Counted from the stretch's first letter, positions 24,527-35,707 are shown. The stretch is 64,000 nt of DNA from Spartinivicinus ruber (GCF_011009015.1 NZ_CP048878.1:3440354-3504353), one strand, 5' to 3'. Notes: a model not told the origin generated them from the letters alone. Program-made: numbers and translations.

Positions 24527-27433
24527 TTATTCTGTACGATAGCTATCAGTTGACGGACAAGAACATACTAAATTACGGTCACCATAGACATTATCGATAC
24601 GGTTAGTAGTAGGCCATACTTTTTGTTGTTTTAACCAATTTAATGGAAAAACGGCTTCTTCACGAGAATATGGACGGCTCCACTCAGTATCAGTAATATC
24701 AGCTAATGTATGGGGTGCATTCACTAAGGGGTTACTGTCTGCTTGCCATTCACCTGTTGTGACTTTTTGAATTTCCTGACGAATGGTAATCATAGCGTCA
24801 ATAAAACGATCCAATTCTGCTTTTGACTCACTTTCCGTCGGTTCAATCATTAATGTGCCTGGCACTGGAAATGACATAGTTGGTGCATGAAAACCAAAAT
24901 CCATTAACCGCTTCGCCACATCTTCTTCTGAAATTCCGCTTTCTGCTTTAATGGGGCGTAAATCAATAATACACTCGTGGGCGACTCGGCCATTGCTCCC
25001 CCGGTACAGCACTGGATAATGCACACTGAGTTTCTCAGCAATATAGTTAGCATTCAGAATAGCTACTTCCGTCGCCTGACACATGCCTTCAGTGCCCATT
25101 AATGCGATGTAAACCCAAGAAATCGGTAAAATACTAGCACTACCAAAAGGGGCTGCTGAAACAGCACCATTACTACCTAATGACTCATCTACCGGGTTGA
25201 CGCTGTGGTTTGGTAAATAAGGTGCTAAATGGGCTTTCACACCGATAGGTCCCATACCAGGGCCACCGCCTCCATGAGGAATACAAAAGGTTTTGTGCAG
25301 GTTTAAATGAGAGACATCAGCACCAATTAAGCCGGGACTGGTTAATCCCACCTGAGCATTTAAGTTAGCACCATCCAGATAAACCTGTCCGCCATGTTGA
25401 TGAACAATACGACAGATTTCCTGAACGCCTTCTTCATACACACCATGAGTAGAAGGATAAGTAATCATTATACACGACAGATTATCTGCGTATTTTTCCG
25501 CTTTTGCCGCTAAATCAGCCAGATCCACATTTCCGTTATCATCACAGTTAACAATAACCACATCCATCCCTAACATACTAGCACTAGCAGGGTTGGTGCC
25601 ATGGGCTGAGCTGGGGATTAAACACACATTACGATGGTCATTACCATTGGCTTTATGATAAGCACTAATAGCCAACAAGCCAGCATACTCTCCTTGTGCA
25701 CCTGAGTTTGGCTGATGAGATAAAGCATCGTAACCGGTCATTTCTACTAGCCAGTCAGCCAACTGCTGCAGCATTTCTTGATAGCCTACCGTTTGATTTT
25801 TTGGTGCAAACGGGTGTATTTGCGAAAACTCAGGCCAGGAAACAGGCATCATTTCTGCTGTGGCATTCAACTTCATAGTGCAAGAGCCCAGTGGAATCAT
25901 TGAATGAGTCAGAGAAATATCTTTGTTTTCCAACTGTTTTAAGTAACGCAGCATTTCAGTTTCAGAATGATGTTGATTAAAAACTGGGTGGGTTAAAATA
26001 TTATCACTCCGTTGATAAGCAGGGGGAATTCCCACTAACCCTTTTTCTGCTAACTGTTGATCCCAATCGGCAACTTGCTGGCCATGATCAGCGCCTAAGA
26101 TAATAGACCACAACTGTTGGACATCTTGTGCCGTGGTGGTTTCATCTAAAGCAATACTGATTTTCTCGCCATCAATTAGCCTGAGATTAACTTGTTCTGC
26201 TAGGGCCCGCTGGTAAATCGCTTTTGTTTGCTCCCCTGCTTCCAAAGTCAAGGTATCAAAATATTGTTCATTGATACGCTTGACTCCTTTTGCAGACAAC
26301 CCCTCGGCCAAAATAGAGGTGAGACGATGGATACGAGTAGCAATGGTTCTTAGCCCAACAGGACCATGATAAACCGCATAAAAGCCAGCCATATTAGCTA
26401 ATAAAGCTTGTGCCGTACAAATATTGGAAGTGGCTTTTTCCCGACGAATATGTTGTTCACGGGTTTGCATCGCCATGCGTAATGCTAATTGACCACGTGT
26501 GTCTTTTGATACTCCAATAATACGCCCAGGGGTTGACCGTTTGAATTTATCACGCGTTGCAAAGAAGGCTGCATGGGGTCCACCATACCCCATAGGTACA
26601 CCAAACCGCTGAGCGCTACCAATGACTACATCAGCCCCTAATTCTCCAGGGGACTTTAGCAATACCAGACTTAGAATATCAGCAGCGACTACAGTCATCG
26701 CTTTTTGCTGCTGAGCAGCTTGAATGACCGCATTAATGTCACCAATTTCCCCTTCTGTTGTTGGATATTGCAGTAAAACACCAAACACATCGTAATTGGC
26801 TAAGTCTTGATAGGGGTTACCGATAATAATTTCAAAACCAAAATATTCTGCTCTGGTTTTAATCACATCGATGGTTTGTGGATGGACATTCTCAGCCACA
26901 AAAAAGCTATTGGATTTCTTACGATTAGACCGTTTACAAAGGGTCATTGCTTCCGCTGCAGCTGTTGCCTCATCTAATAAGGAAGCATTAGCTAAATCCA
27001 TCCCAGTTAAATCCATCACCATTTGCTGGAAATTCAGCAATCCTTCCAAACGGCCTTGGGATATTTCAGGCTGATAAGGTGTATATGCAGTATACCAACC
27101 TGGGTTTTCTAAAACATTACGTAAAATAACGTTGGGGGTAATGGTATTATGGTAGCCCATGCCAATATAAGATTTAAAAACCTTATTTTTGCTGGCCATT
27201 TTTTTTAAGGTGGCTAATGCATCCTGTTCAGTCATACTATCGCCCAGCTGCATAGGCTTTTTTAAACGAATCGACTGAGGTACCGTTTGCTCAATAAGCT
27301 GCGCTAAGGTTTCTACCCCTAACGCGGCTAACATGGATTGTTTATCCGCTTGATCAGGTCCAATGTGACGCTGAATAAAAGCATCATTCTGTTCAAGCTG
27401 CGGCAAAGGCTGTTTATCAACTGTCATCTGCAT
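24527..27433 (-). CDS. gcvP: Glycine dehydrogenase (decarboxylating), P protein of the glycine cleavage system
   Basis: A full-length 968-residue P protein of the single-chain type with homologous N- and C-terminal halves. It decarboxylates glycine with PLP and passes the methylamine group to the lipoyl arm of GcvH. The PLP lysine is K714 in HLNLHKTF, followed by the glycine-rich [13 protein letters not shown]. The N-terminal half begins with RHIGPD and [16 protein letters not shown], and the C-terminus [12 protein letters not shown] is canonical. The second ATG (27427) has better spacing from AAGGT and may be the true start. It is the last gene of the leftward operon, 122 bp after gcvH. Confidence 0.98.
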   Translation of the reverse strand: MQMTVDKQPLPQLEQNDAFIQRHIGPDQADKQSMLAALGVETLAQLIEQTVPQSIRLKKPMQLGDSMTEQDALATLKKMASKNKVFKSYIGMGYHNTITPNVILRNVLENPGWYTAYTPYQPEISQGRLEGLLNFQQMVMDLTGMDLANASLLDEATAAAEAMTLCKRSNRKKSNSFFVAENVHPQTIDVIKTRAEYFGFEIIIGNPYQDLANYDVFGVLLQYPTTEGEIGDINAVIQAAQQQKAMTVVAADILSLVLLKSPGELGADVVIGSAQRFGVPMGYGGPHAAFFATRDKFKRSTPGRIIGVSKDTRGQLALRMAMQTREQHIRREKATSNICTAQALLANMAGFYAVYHGPVGLRTIATRIHRLTSILAEGLSAKGVKRINEQYFDTLTLEAGEQTKAIYQRALAEQVNLRLIDGEKISIALDETTTAQDVQQLWSIILGADHGQQVADWDQQLAEKGLVGIPPAYQRSDNILTHPVFNQHHSETEMLRYLKQLENKDISLTHSMIPLGSCTMKLNATAEMMPVSWPEFSQIHPFAPKNQTVGYQEMLQQLADWLVEMTGYDALSHQPNSGAQGEYAGLLAISAYHKANGNDHRNVCLIPSSAHGTNPASASMLGMDVVIVNCDDNGNVDLADLAAKAEKYADNLSCIMITYPSTHGVYEEGVQEICRIVHQHGGQVYLDGANLNAQVGLTSPGLIGADVSHLNLHKTFCIPHGGGGPGMGPIGVKAHLAPYLPNHSVNPVDESLGSNGAVSAAPFGSASILPISWVYIALMGTEGMCQATEVAILNANYIAEKLSVHYPVLYRGSNGRVAHECIIDLRPIKAESGISEEDVAKRLMDFGFHAPTMSFPVPGTLMIEPTESESKAELDRFIDAMITIRQEIQKVTTGEWQADSNPLVNAPHTLADITDTEWSRPYSREEAVFPLNWLKQQKVWPTTNRIDNVYGDRNLVCSCPSTDSYRTE

Positions 27434-27555
27434 TAACCTTTTAATAATAAGGGATATCCACTGCTTGAATGACTTTAAGCAGTAGTTTCAGTTGCATTAT
27501 TTCATTTAAAAACAATGTCTGCACTAAATTAAAAAATCATTCATACAGGATAAAA

Positions 27556-27948
27556 TTAAACTTCAGTTTCGACTACGGCTTGATAAGCATCTGCATTCAA
27601 TAATTGAGCAAGCTCTGCTTTATCGGACAACTTAAGCTTAATTAACCAACCATCAGTAAAAGGTCCCTCATTCACTTGCTCTGGGTTATCAATCAAGGCT
27701 TCATTGACAGCAACCACTTCTCCAGAAATCGGGCTATATACATCGGATGCAGCCTTAACAGATTCCACCACTGCAAACTCATCACCTACTTCTAGATTAG
27801 AGCCCACCTCAGGCAACTCAACAAATACCAAATCACCTAGTAATTCCTGAGCATGAGCAGTAATACCGATAGTGACAGTATTATCGTCATTTTTCTGCAC
27901 CCACTCATGAGACTTACTATAATACAGCTCTGTTGGAATTTGACTCAT
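27556..27948 (-). CDS. gcvH: Glycine cleavage system H protein
   Basis: A 130-residue lipoyl-carrier protein. The lipoylated lysine is K65 in [13 protein letters not shown], and the flanking hammerhead fold strands ([30 protein letters not shown]) and the C-terminal [12 protein letters not shown] are typical. It shuttles the aminomethyl group from GcvP to GcvT and is then reoxidised by lipoamide dehydrogenase, whose gene is not in this window. It sits between glyA and gcvP on the same strand. Confidence 0.98.
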   Translation of the reverse strand: MSQIPTELYYSKSHEWVQKNDDNTVTIGITAHAQELLGDLVFVELPEVGSNLEVGDEFAVVESVKAASDVYSPISGEVVAVNEALIDNPEQVNEGPFTDGWLIKLKLSDKAELAQLLNADAYQAVVETEV

Positions 27949-28021
27949 ATGCTTTACCCTACTGTTTAATACTGCTTACAGACTTATCTGTAGCCAAAAC
28001 GATTTATTTACTTATCAATTG

Positions 28022-29320
28022 TTAGCTATAAAGTGGAAAACGTTTGCATAGTTTTGCCACTTCAACCCGAACTACTTGTTCAGCCACTTCATTACTGTCT
28101 GGATGATTAACCAAACCGTCTAACACATCAGCAATTAAATGACCGATTTGACGAAACTCTTCATTACCAAATCCACGACTGGTGCCTGCTGGTGTGCCTA
28201 ACCGTATACCTGAGGTAATTGTGGGTTTTTCAGTATCAAATGGAATGCCATTTTTATTACACGTAATACCAGCATTTTCCAAGCTGACTTCTGCTTTATT
28301 GCCTTTTAATCCTTTGGGTCTTAAATCGACTAAAACTAAGTGGGTGTCAGTACCACCAGAAACAACGGCATAGCCTCTTTCGACAATCACTTCAGCCAGC
28401 ACTTTTGCATTACTGACAACCTGATCGATATAGGTTGTAAACACAGGGGTTAACGCTTCACCAAATGCAACGGCTTTTGCTGCAATAACATGCATTAATG
28501 GCCCACCCTGCAAACCAGGAAATACGGCTGAATTAATTTTTTTACCAAGTGTTTCGTCGTTGCTTAAAATCATTCCCCCTCGTGGGCCACGCAGGGTTTT
28601 ATGAGTAGTTGTAGTAACAATATGGGCATGGGGTAAAGGACTTGGGTGAGCACCCGTGGCAACTAACCCAGCAATATGGGCCATATCCACCATTAAGTAA
28701 GCCCCGACACTGTCTGCAATTTCACGAAACTTATTAAAATCAATTTGTCGTGGAATAGCAGAACCTCCTGCAATAATTAATTTAGGTTGATGCTTTTTCG
28801 CGAGGCGTGCGACTTCATCATAATCAATAGTTAAGGTTTCTGGATTAACACCATACTGCACTGCGTTAAACCATTTGCCGGATAAAGCCGGTTTTGCACC
28901 GTGGGTTAAATGCCCACCTGCATCTAACGACATACCTAAAATCGTATCACCAGGCTGGGTCAGCGCCAGCATCACCGCACCATTAGCTTGGGCACCAGAG
29001 TGCGGTTGAACATTCACATATTGGCAGTTAAATAATCTCTTGGCACGATCAATCGCTAATTGCTCAACGACATCAACATGCTCACAGCCACCATAATAAC
29101 GTTTTGCTGGGTAACCCTCTGCATATTTATTGGTTAACACTGAGCCCTGAGCATTTAATACGGCTTTAGAAACAATATTTTCTGATGCAATTAATTCTAT
29201 TTGTTCTTGTTGACGGTTAAATTCATGGTTGAGTGCCTGCTGCACATCATTGTCAACAACTGCTAGGTTTTCAGCAAAAAACTGCTCAAGTACTGTATTT
29301 GGATATTCAAATTGGCTCAT
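28022..29320 (-). CDS. glyA: Serine hydroxymethyltransferase
   Basis: A 432-residue PLP enzyme that interconverts serine and glycine with tetrahydrofolate. The PLP lysine is K241 in [14 protein letters not shown], and [19 protein letters not shown] and SGIRLGTPA mark the active site and folate region. Details such as [12 protein letters not shown] and [13 protein letters not shown] differ from the E. coli housekeeping form (SAYSG, TLAGPRGG). This may therefore be a dedicated paralogue that belongs to the glycine-catabolic operon, with another glyA elsewhere. It converts the methylene-THF from glycine cleavage plus glycine into serine, which SdaA upstream then deaminates. Confidence 0.97.
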   Translation of the reverse strand: MSQFEYPNTVLEQFFAENLAVVDNDVQQALNHEFNRQQEQIELIASENIVSKAVLNAQGSVLTNKYAEGYPAKRYYGGCEHVDVVEQLAIDRAKRLFNCQYVNVQPHSGAQANGAVMLALTQPGDTILGMSLDAGGHLTHGAKPALSGKWFNAVQYGVNPETLTIDYDEVARLAKKHQPKLIIAGGSAIPRQIDFNKFREIADSVGAYLMVDMAHIAGLVATGAHPSPLPHAHIVTTTTHKTLRGPRGGMILSNDETLGKKINSAVFPGLQGGPLMHVIAAKAVAFGEALTPVFTTYIDQVVSNAKVLAEVIVERGYAVVSGGTDTHLVLVDLRPKGLKGNKAEVSLENAGITCNKNGIPFDTEKPTITSGIRLGTPAGTSRGFGNEEFRQIGHLIADVLDGLVNHPDSNEVAEQVVRVEVAKLCKRFPLYS

Positions 29321-29387
29321 TGTTAACCCCTAATCCACTATTTATTCAGTTATCTATTTTTTGTATTAATTAACAATTAATTGGTGA

Positions 29388-30767
29388 CTAGCAGGCCACC
29401 ACGTTAACTGCTAATCCACCTTGCGATGTTTCCTTATATTTCTCTTGCATATCAAGACCGGTTTGCCGCATGGTTTCAATAACACTATCTAATGAAACAT
29501 GATGATCACCATTGCCTCGAATCGCTAACCGAGCAGCATTAATGGCTTTTATGGCCCCCATGGTATTTCGCTCAATGCATGGTACTTGCACTAATCCAGC
29601 AATGGGGTCACAGGTTAAGCCTAAATTGTGTTCCATGCCTATTTCTGCCGCATTTTCCACTTGTTCATTAGTTCCACCCAGTACAGCAGTTAATGCACCT
29701 GCTGCCATTGAGCAGGCCACCCCAATTTCTCCCTGACAGCCAACTTCTGCAGCAGAAATTGAAGCATTTTGCTTGTATAGCATGCCAATAGCCGCAGCTG
29801 TGGCAATAAATCTGACAACTCCTTCACGGCTGGCACCATGCACAAATCGATCATAATAAGCTAATACAGCAGGAATAACGCCAGCAGCACCATTAGTGGG
29901 TGCAGTTACAACCCGACCACCTGCAGCATTTTCTTCATTGACTGCCATAGCAAACAGGTTAACCCAGTCCATTACCGTTAACTGATCTTTTAGTGCAGCC
30001 TCTGGTTGACTGGTTAACTCTTGATAAAAGTCAGCAGCACGACGTTTTATTTTTAAGCCACCGGGTAGCTCTCCCGATTGCTGACAGCCTCGCCGAATAC
30101 AGTTATCCATAACTTGCCAAATATCATAGATTTGGTCATACAACGCTGGTTGAGACAGTTCAGGTTGCAAAGCCTGTTCATTTTTTAATACCAGCTCAGC
30201 AATCGATAATTGATGCCGTTGGCAAAGTGCTAACAAATCTTTTCCTGAATTAAATAAAAAGGGGACAGTAACAGCTCCATCAATAGCAGCTTGCTCACCT
30301 TTAGTGACAACAAAACCACCCCCAACAGAAAAATAAGTGCCTTCAAAAAGTAGTAAGCCATGAGCATCATAGGCCAACATTTGCATTCCATTGGGGTGCT
30401 CAGGTAGGCTTGCTTGATAGTGGAATTTAATATCTTCAGCAGGATTAAAAACAATCAGATGTTTTCCCTCTAACCTGAGTTGATGCTGAGTATTAATAGC
30501 TTGAATATATTCTGGTATACGATCCGGATTTACTGTAGCAGGTGCTTCTCCTAATAGCCCCAGCAACACAGCTGTGTCCGTCGCATGGCCTTTACCTGTG
30601 AGCGCCAGCGAACCATATAAAGCGACTTTTACCTTAGCTACCTGATTCAGTTGTTGTCGTTCAGCTAAATCGGCTAAAAATCGATTGGCTGCCACCATTG
30701 GGCCAACAGTATGAGAACTCGATGGCCCAACTCCTATTTTAAATAGGTCAAAAATACTTAGCGCCAT
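29388..30767 (-). CDS. sdaA: L-serine ammonia-lyase, single-chain iron-sulfur type
   Basis: A 459-residue serine deaminase with both domains: an N-terminal beta domain starting [21 protein letters not shown] and a C-terminal catalytic domain. Cysteines in [13 protein letters not shown] and [14 protein letters not shown] are the ones that hold the [4Fe-4S] cluster in this family. It converts serine to pyruvate and ammonia. It is the first gene of the leftward operon sdaA-glyA-gcvH-gcvP, so glycine taken up or cleaved is finally drained to pyruvate. A palindrome at 31053 lies in its promoter region, opposite an XRE-cupin regulator gene. Confidence 0.97.
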   Translation of the reverse strand: MALSIFDLFKIGVGPSSSHTVGPMVAANRFLADLAERQQLNQVAKVKVALYGSLALTGKGHATDTAVLLGLLGEAPATVNPDRIPEYIQAINTQHQLRLEGKHLIVFNPAEDIKFHYQASLPEHPNGMQMLAYDAHGLLLFEGTYFSVGGGFVVTKGEQAAIDGAVTVPFLFNSGKDLLALCQRHQLSIAELVLKNEQALQPELSQPALYDQIYDIWQVMDNCIRRGCQQSGELPGGLKIKRRAADFYQELTSQPEAALKDQLTVMDWVNLFAMAVNEENAAGGRVVTAPTNGAAGVIPAVLAYYDRFVHGASREGVVRFIATAAAIGMLYKQNASISAAEVGCQGEIGVACSMAAGALTAVLGGTNEQVENAAEIGMEHNLGLTCDPIAGLVQVPCIERNTMGAIKAINAARLAIRGNGDHHVSLDSVIETMRQTGLDMQEKYKETSQGGLAVNVVAC

Positions 30768-31052
30768 GATTAGGTACTCTGTTTAATTAAATTGCTTGTT
30801 AATAAAGCGCTTTACTACCCTACACTTGTTGAATGTCTGCAGAAAATAGCGACTATCAAATAAACTCAACAACTCGTTAAACGCTTTTCAAGCTTTTCAT
30901 TGTTTCAGGCTAACTATTTGTAATAGGTGCAAATTAACAGGTGATATAACCTTGCTAGAAGCCCTTTGTTAGCAACTCGCTTAACTACTAATTGAACACA
31001 ATAGAGATGATAGGGTGAAAGACTAGCAACCTTTTCTCTTTAAATCAACTTT

Positions 31053-31068
31053 GTTTCTTATTGGAAAC
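31053..31068. promoter_or_regulatory. Palindromic operator-like site, copy 1, between sdaA and the XRE-cupin regulator
   Basis: GTTTCTTATTGGAAAC, a near-perfect palindrome, matches a second site at 31982 (GTTTCCAATAGGAAAC). Similarity continues outward (TT before, A/T-rich after). Only these two sites were noticed, on either side of the regulator gene, so it is a likely binding site of that regulator. Confidence 0.65.
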
Positions 31069-31071
31069 ATA

Positions 31072-31087
31072 ATTCGTAACGACGAAT
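31072..31087. promoter_or_regulatory. Second inverted repeat in the sdaA/regulator divergent region
   Basis: ATTCGT and ACGAAT flank a 4-bp spacer (AACG), three bases from the first palindrome. It may be part of the same regulatory complex or a promoter overlap; function unknown. Confidence 0.35.
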
Positions 31088-31189
31088 CCTTTGCTAGTTT
31101 AACAAAGAAGAAAACCCTCTGCTTTTCATTAAGTTATCCTTTCTGTACTATCCTGTGGCTTAAACAGCGGTTAGTGTTAAGGAAACTTT

Positions 31190-31807
31190 ATGGCGGATGA
31201 AACCCCCGGATTACCTAAACTGGAAACATCATTATCCAGTGAAGCTTATGTAGAGCCTTTACAATTGGGTAAACGACTAAAGGAAATCCGCCTTAGCAAC
31301 AACTGGACTTTAGAAGAAGTTAGTCAGCGGACAGGCTTAGCTCGATCGACACTATCAAAGATTGAAAACGATCAGATTTCACCCACTTTTACAGCGGTGC
31401 AAAAACTAATTCAAGGCCTGGGCATCGACCTACCTCAATTGTTTACGCAACCAAAAACTCCCCATGCCACTGGGCGGCGCGATATCACCCGAGCCAATGA
31501 AGGAAAGCCTCACCCTACTCCGACTTATGAACATGAGCTACTTGCTACCCAACTGGTTCATAAAAAGATGCTACCTTTTAAGTCATATGTTCGAGCCCGC
31601 TCATTCAGTGATTACCAGGAATGGGTTCGTCATGAAGGAGAAGAGTTTTTACTGATACTGTCTGGTTCGCTGCTATTTTACTCAGAGTTTTATGAACCTG
31701 TAGAGCTGCATGTCGGTGATAGCGTTTACTACGATGCCAATATGGGGCACGCCCTGGTGTCAACCAGTAAAGAAGATGCGCACATTCTATGGGTGACCGC
31801 CAGCTAG
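31190..31807 (+). CDS. XRE-family transcriptional regulator with C-terminal cupin domain
   Basis: A 205-residue regulator. Residues 25-80 form an XRE helix-turn-helix (LGKRLKEIRLSNNWTLEEVSQRTGLARSTLSKIEN by parts), and residues 110-200 form a cupin barrel (VRHEGEEFLLILSGSLLFYSEFYEPVELHVGDSVYYDANMGHALVS). Cupin domains in this family bind small metabolites such as amino acids or polyamines. AAGGA lies seven bases before the ATG. The gene is divergent from the serine/glycine catabolic operon and upstream of a glycine/alanine symporter and gcvT, with matching palindromes on both sides. It is most likely the local glycine or serine sensor; activator or repressor action cannot be told. Confidence 0.88.
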   Translation: MADETPGLPKLETSLSSEAYVEPLQLGKRLKEIRLSNNWTLEEVSQRTGLARSTLSKIENDQISPTFTAVQKLIQGLGIDLPQLFTQPKTPHATGRRDITRANEGKPHPTPTYEHELLATQLVHKKMLPFKSYVRARSFSDYQEWVRHEGEEFLLILSGSLLFYSEFYEPVELHVGDSVYYDANMGHALVSTSKEDAHILWVTAS

Positions 31808-32808
31808 CTAACTGGCTGGCTGTTAACACCCACCTTCCTCAACTCTCTATAGTTACTCACTTCCTACTAATCTCAGTAAGCATGAACCCTGAGCTGCAAG
31901 CAACTGTTAACGTTTTGTTACATCTATTCAAAGCATTTCTATGTTTCATTACTTGCATCGATTTAGCAAATAAGATAGGTTGTTTCCAATAGGAAACTAT
32001 TTTAACTGAGTTGGGCTTTTAATTAGATCTACTCAGTCAATGCCACTTATGCTTTTAAGTAAAGGTAAAGAATAAGAACGTAAAACCCAATATGGCTCAT
32101 AGTCACCAGAGAAAACTACTCTCTCGTGACTAGTTTAATATCAAACTGTTTGAGCTCAATAAAGCTTTTACCAGTAAAAAATAAACTATTTTGTTTTGTT
32201 AATTAATAAAACAAAAATACAACAACAATATTAGGTGGGTTTACAAAAGTACCATAAGCAGAAGCTCACTTATACTGAGTCACCAATGAACATGTAGCAA
32301 GCTATACAGCTTCAACCAAGCTAAATACTTGCTAACAATAATATTAATAACAACATAACTTAAACAAATTGCATAATGATTGTAATAAATCATTTGCTGT
32401 ATAAAATGCTTAGCGATTGATGCGATATTGTAGGACCCGCTCTAAAAGTCACTGTTCATTTAAAAGCTTTTATCTGGTCACTCCCTTTCGCTCAACCTTT
32501 GCGCCTAATAAATAGACAAAAAAGGCACCTTAAATATAACAACAGAGTAACTTAAATAAAGGTGATCAAAAGAACAGCATATGAAAATCAAACTACCACT
32601 AAACAAAAAACCAATGTAGGATTTGAGTCCTTGAATTATCTCATGCTGTGCCAGTAGCATGATTTATAACAAAAAATGGGCTGTTGTTATCTGCTCGCAA
32701 AACACACTTAAGCCTTCTATTTCACCATGCAAGTCGGCAGAAATGTGGTGTAGCTAGCTACTTGAGCAAATGTCACAGACCCTAATCAACTGCTAGAAAA
32801 AAATAGAG
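31808..32808 (+). other. 1-kb non-coding region upstream of the symporter gene
   Basis: No convincing gene. It holds the palindrome at 31982, a 9-bp inverted repeat (TTTTGTTTT at 32189 with AAAACAAAA at 32208) and a 7-bp hairpin (TCATGCT at 32641 with AGCATGA at 32656). I looked for a glycine riboswitch and saw none of its conserved segments. A long leader or a small RNA is possible. Confidence 0.6.
31982..31997. promoter_or_regulatory. Palindromic operator-like site, copy 2, upstream of the symporter-gcvT genes
   Basis: GTTTCCAATAGGAAAC is a palindrome with only two central mismatches and pairs with the site at 31053. It is 175 bp past the regulator stop and 820 bp before the symporter start. 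This suggests that the regulator controls both operons or that a promoter lies far upstream of the symporter. Confidence 0.6.
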
Positions 32809-32817
32809 ATGGTATTT

Positions 32818-34191
32818 ATGGAACTTCTTCAATCAATTAGCGGGTTTGTCTGGGGCCCCGCCATGTTATTTCTAATTCTAGGCGTTGGCTTCTTTTTAAG
32901 CTTTCGATTAGGTTTTATGCCAATCCGAAAATTGGGCTTGGCGTTTAAATTACTGTGGGGGGGCAGGAAAGAATCTAAAGAAGCCGGTGAAATATCTCCT
33001 TTTAATGCCTTAATGACTTCATTATCTGCCACTATTGGCACCGGAAATATTGCCGGGGTGGCTACTGCCATTACCTTAGGTGGTCCAGGCGCCTTGTTCT
33101 GGATGTGGTGTACCGCTCTGGTCGGGATGGCAACTAAATATGGCGAAGCCGTTTGTGCCGTTAAATTCCGTGAAAAAGATAAAAATGGTAATCACGTCGG
33201 CGGTCCCATGTATTACATAAAAAATGGCCTGCCCAAATCCTGGTTATGGCTAGGCACCACTTTCGCCGTATTAGGATCCATTACTGGATTTGGCATGGGT
33301 AACACCGTACAAGCCAACTCCGTTGCCAATGCCCTTCAAGAAAATTTCAATATTTCACCTACCATCACCGGCATTATCATGATGGTATTGGTGGGTGCGG
33401 TATTAATTGGTGGAATTAAGTCTATTGCTAAAGTCGCCGGTAAATTAGTGCCTTTTATGGCCATTGCTTACCTAGTAGCTGGGGTGATTGTATTGGCTTT
33501 AAATATTGAACAAATCCCCGCCGCATTAGAGTTAATTTTTACTAGCGCATTCTCTGGTACCGCTGCAACTGGTGGCTTTGTGGGTGCAGGTGTTGCCGCA
33601 GCAATACGTTTTGGTGTAGCCCGCGGGGTATTTTCTAACGAAGCAGGTATTGGTAGCGCACCAATTGCCCATGCTTCTGCTCAAACCAACAGCCCAGTCA
33701 GACAAGGTTTAATCGCCATGCTGGGTACTTTTATTGACACAATCATAGTCTGCTCAATTACTGGTCTGGCAATTGTTGCCTCTGGTGCCTGGCACACGAC
33801 TACCGGTGTCAAAGGCGCAGCAATGACTTCCCTCGCATTTGAAACTACCTTACCAGGCGTGGGCAGCTCTATTGTTACCATTGGTTTGGCTATTTTTGCT
33901 TTCACTACTATTTTAGGCTGGAGTGTATACGGCGAGCGTTGTGTACAATATTTGCTGGGTGAAAAAGCCATTGTACCATTCCGCTTGGTTTGGGTAATTG
34001 CTGTGCCTGTTGGGGCCATCGCCAGCCTAGACTTGGTATGGATTATTGCCGATATCTTAAATGCATTAATGGCTATTCCTAACCTGATTGCTTTAGCAGC
34101 ATTGAGTCCAGTGATTATTAAACTGACTCGGGAATATTTTGCGCAAAGTCAACAGGTCATTGAAGGTCAAGCCGTGCCATCCAACGACTAA
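32818..34191 (+). CDS. Alanine/glycine:cation symporter (AGCS family)
   Basis: A 457-residue inner-membrane protein with about 11 hydrophobic segments and the AGCS signature near residues 60-95 (SLSATIGTGNIAGVATAITLGGPGALFWMW by parts), then KYGEAVCAVKFRE, GGPMYYI and the later SNEAGIGSAPIAHA motif. Members import alanine or glycine with Na+ or H+. Placement directly before gcvT and opposite the serine/glycine catabolic operon points to glycine as substrate. Start: an ATG at 32809 is also possible, but the AGAGATGG stretch is better spaced for 32818. A hairpin separates it from gcvT, 47 bp downstream. Confidence 0.94.
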   Translation: MELLQSISGFVWGPAMLFLILGVGFFLSFRLGFMPIRKLGLAFKLLWGGRKESKEAGEISPFNALMTSLSATIGTGNIAGVATAITLGGPGALFWMWCTALVGMATKYGEAVCAVKFREKDKNGNHVGGPMYYIKNGLPKSWLWLGTTFAVLGSITGFGMGNTVQANSVANALQENFNISPTITGIIMMVLVGAVLIGGIKSIAKVAGKLVPFMAIAYLVAGVIVLALNIEQIPAALELIFTSAFSGTAATGGFVGAGVAAAIRFGVARGVFSNEAGIGSAPIAHASAQTNSPVRQGLIAMLGTFIDTIIVCSITGLAIVASGAWHTTTGVKGAAMTSLAFETTLPGVGSSIVTIGLAIFAFTTILGWSVYGERCVQYLLGEKAIVPFRLVWVIAVPVGAIASLDLVWIIADILNALMAIPNLIALAALSPVIIKLTREYFAQSQQVIEGQAVPSND

Positions 34192-34198
34192 GTAAACA

Positions 34199-34225
34199 GG
34201 GTAGCCTACGCTACCCCACTTTTTA
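34199..34225 (+). terminator. Terminator or attenuator hairpin between the symporter gene and gcvT
   Basis: GGGTAGC (34199-34205), loop CTAC, GCTACCC (34210-34216), then CCACTTTTTA. The stem is perfect, but gcvT starts only 12 bp after the T-run with its own GGGAGAA ribosome site. Partial termination to lower gcvT expression is likely. Confidence 0.65.
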
Positions 34226-34237
34226 TGGGAGAAAATT

Positions 34238-35362
34238 ATGACCACAAATGACGCATTATTGAAAACCCCACTGTATAACTTGCACCTTGAGTTAGGGGCG
34301 AAAATGGTGCCTTTTGCCGGTTATCAAATGCCAGTGCAGTACCCACTGGGAGTTAAAAATGAGCATTTACATACCCGGGCAAAAGCTGGTCTTTTTGATG
34401 TCTCCCATATGGGACAAGTGCAATTATTTGGTGATCAAGCAGCACAAGCTTTAGAAAGGCTGGTGCCAGTTGACATTATTGAATTACCTGTTGGTAAACA
34501 GCGCTATGCTCTATTTACTAATGACCAGGGTGGTATCTTAGATGACTTAATGGTCAGCAATATGGGTGACTTTTTATTTTTAGTAGTTAATGCCGCGTGC
34601 AAAGAACAGGATATTGCCCACTTACAACAGCACCTGCCCGCTGACGTAAAAATTAAAGTATTAACCGACCGCGCTTTACTTGCATTACAGGGTCCAGAAG
34701 CAGCTAATGTGCTGGCCAGGTTAGCTCCATCCGTAAATGACATGGTGTTCATGGATAGCCAGGCACTTAATATAAAAGGCATTGACTGCTTTATCAGCCG
34801 CTCAGGCTATACCGGTGAAGATGGCTTTGAAATTTCTGTTCCTGCTGATCAAACCGAAACCTTAGCTCGTTTGTTGTTAGCAGAGCCTGAAGTAGAAGCA
34901 ATTGGCTTAGGTGCTCGCGACTCACTAAGGCTAGAAGCAGGGCTTTGCTTGTATGGCCACGACTTAGATATCACTAAAACCCCACTGGAAAGCAGCTTAA
35001 TTTGGGCTATTAGCAAATCCAGAAGACCTGAAGGTAGTCGTGCAGGAGGCTTTATTGGTGAAGCCAAAGTCCTTGAACAAATCACTGAAAAAAACTGGCA
35101 AACCAAACGAGTGGGTTTACTGCCACAAGGTAAAGCCCCTATTCGTGAAGGGACTGTTCTAATCAATAGTGAAGGCAAAGAAATTGGTAAAGTGACCAGT
35201 GGTGGTTTTGGTCCTAGTTTTGGTGGCCCAATTGCCATGGGTTATGTGGAAACAGCTTACAGTACCCTGGATACTGAAATTTTTGCCCAAGTTCGAGGTA
35301 AATCACTGCCAGTTAAAGTAGCTAAAACACCTTTTGTTGAACAACGATATTACCGAGGCTAA
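34238..35362 (+). CDS. gcvT: Aminomethyltransferase, T protein of the glycine cleavage system
   Basis: A 374-residue T protein, which transfers the methylene unit from the aminomethyl-lipoyl arm of GcvH to tetrahydrofolate and frees ammonia. Canonical segments are LHLELGAKMVPFAGYQMPVQY, the aspartate-containing HTRAKAGLFDVSHMGQ near residue 50, FISRSGYTGEDGFEI, GLGARDSLRLEAGLCLYG and FVEQRYYRG at the C-terminus. It is split from gcvH-gcvP, on the opposite strand 6 kb away, but shares the presumed regulator. A strong terminator follows. Confidence 0.97.
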   Translation: MTTNDALLKTPLYNLHLELGAKMVPFAGYQMPVQYPLGVKNEHLHTRAKAGLFDVSHMGQVQLFGDQAAQALERLVPVDIIELPVGKQRYALFTNDQGGILDDLMVSNMGDFLFLVVNAACKEQDIAHLQQHLPADVKIKVLTDRALLALQGPEAANVLARLAPSVNDMVFMDSQALNIKGIDCFISRSGYTGEDGFEISVPADQTETLARLLLAEPEVEAIGLGARDSLRLEAGLCLYGHDLDITKTPLESSLIWAISKSRRPEGSRAGGFIGEAKVLEQITEKNWQTKRVGLLPQGKAPIREGTVLINSEGKEIGKVTSGGFGPSFGGPIAMGYVETAYSTLDTEIFAQVRGKSLPVKVAKTPFVEQRYYRG

Positions 35363-35417
35363 CCAGACTTTTAATATTCGATAAAATAGACGAGTTAAAA
35401 TATTTTTCTATTTCATA

Positions 35418-35446
35418 AAGCGCCAACCCAACAGGCGCTTTTTTTA
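35418..35446 (+). terminator. Rho-independent terminator after gcvT
   Basis: AAGCGCC (35418-35424) pairs with GGCGCTT (35434-35440), loop AACCCAACA, followed by TTTTTTT. Strong. Confidence 0.93.
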
Positions 35447-35707
35447 TTCCCCTTCTTTATTTATTACTTTTTTTTAATAACTCAAATAATACATTCCTAA
35501 AAAATATAAATGTTTATACATAAATAAATATTATGTTTACATTCTTTACAATTTTATAAGTTAGCCAACTTGTTCGCAAAACAAACAGCCTCACACTATT
35601 GACGAGATACTGGTCAACACGTTTTTTGAACCAAATCACACCACTCGTTCCGTTAACTCTCATAATTCGCGTCATTACTCAAACATTCAATTAATAAAGG
35701 TGTGAAA

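Noticed and set aside
30768-32808. Glycine riboswitch near the glycine genes
   Set aside because: None of the conserved glycine-aptamer segments was seen on either strand in the regions upstream of sdaA, the symporter or gcvT.
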